From NCBI GenBank assembly GCA_964485515.1, contig CAZALT010000094.1, forward strand, positions 1 to 13,859: DNA of 13,859 nt. The letters are read 5' to 3'. This document shows, piece after piece, positions 13,856 through 13,859 of this stretch. The position numbers and the translations under genes were made by a program. A model generated the notes under the pieces. The model did not search any database, was not told the DNA's origin, and was given only the letters and a program-made list of their open reading frames with translations. Position 1 is the stretch's first letter. Every line of letters begins with the position of its first letter. This DNA comes from CAZALT01 sp964485515 (GTDB taxonomy: Bacteria; Actinomycetota; Acidimicrobiia; Acidimicrobiales; Acidimicrobilacustridaceae).

Positions 13856-13859
13856 CCTC

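Overview
The window is high-GC DNA with dense genes, many GTG starts and several apparently leaderless genes, in which a TANNNT box lies 6-7 nt before the start codon. Together with the gene set (a divergent myo-inositol-phosphate synthase, BioF/BioD, acyl-CoA dehydrogenase, OafA-type acyltransferase) this points to an actinobacterium, perhaps of the Acidimicrobiia type. The class-level guess is inference, not proof.

Layout. (1) Positions 1-572 hold the 3' end of a YVTN beta-propeller gene made of nearly identical 120-bp units. It ends at a stop codon, and one further decayed unit follows. (2) Positions 585-3349 on the minus strand hold a translationally coupled pair: a membrane acyltransferase with a C-terminal SGNH domain, then a PAP2 phosphatase, with an ATGA overlap. 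(3) A divergent plus-strand gene at 3480-4664 encodes an RlmL-type RNA methyltransferase. (4) At 4746-5927 (minus) is an amidohydrolase-2 family enzyme. Its promoter carries an inverted repeat fitting the TNNAACNNGTTNNA consensus of KstR. Upstream of it is a short GGDEF remnant on the plus strand. (5) At 6132-7004 (minus) is a SurE-type nucleotidase with a lipoprotein signal. (6) At 7115-8954 (minus) is a bioF-bioD operon. (7) At 9069-10373 (minus) is an inositol-3-phosphate synthase gene, divergent from a LysR regulator gene at 10453-11355. Dyad and direct repeats lie between them. (8) At 11336-12773 (minus) is an acyl-CoA dehydrogenase gene followed by a small ORF with seven Gly-Asp-Glu-Thr-Gly repeats, encoded by a 15-bp tandem array. 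(9) At 12892-13755 (plus) is a divergent epoxide-hydrolase-like alpha/beta hydrolase gene, followed by a perfect 16-bp hairpin and a 9-bp tandem repeat at the window edge.

Most genes are metabolic or envelope housekeeping: biotin synthesis, inositol synthesis, lipid oxidation, surface acylation and RNA modification. I see no phage, transposase, CRISPR array, tRNA or rRNA, and no clearly new multi-gene system. The less ordinary points are the GGDET-repeat small protein, the exported SurE, the putative LysR-ino1 control region, the KstR-like operator and the consistent leaderless promoter pattern.
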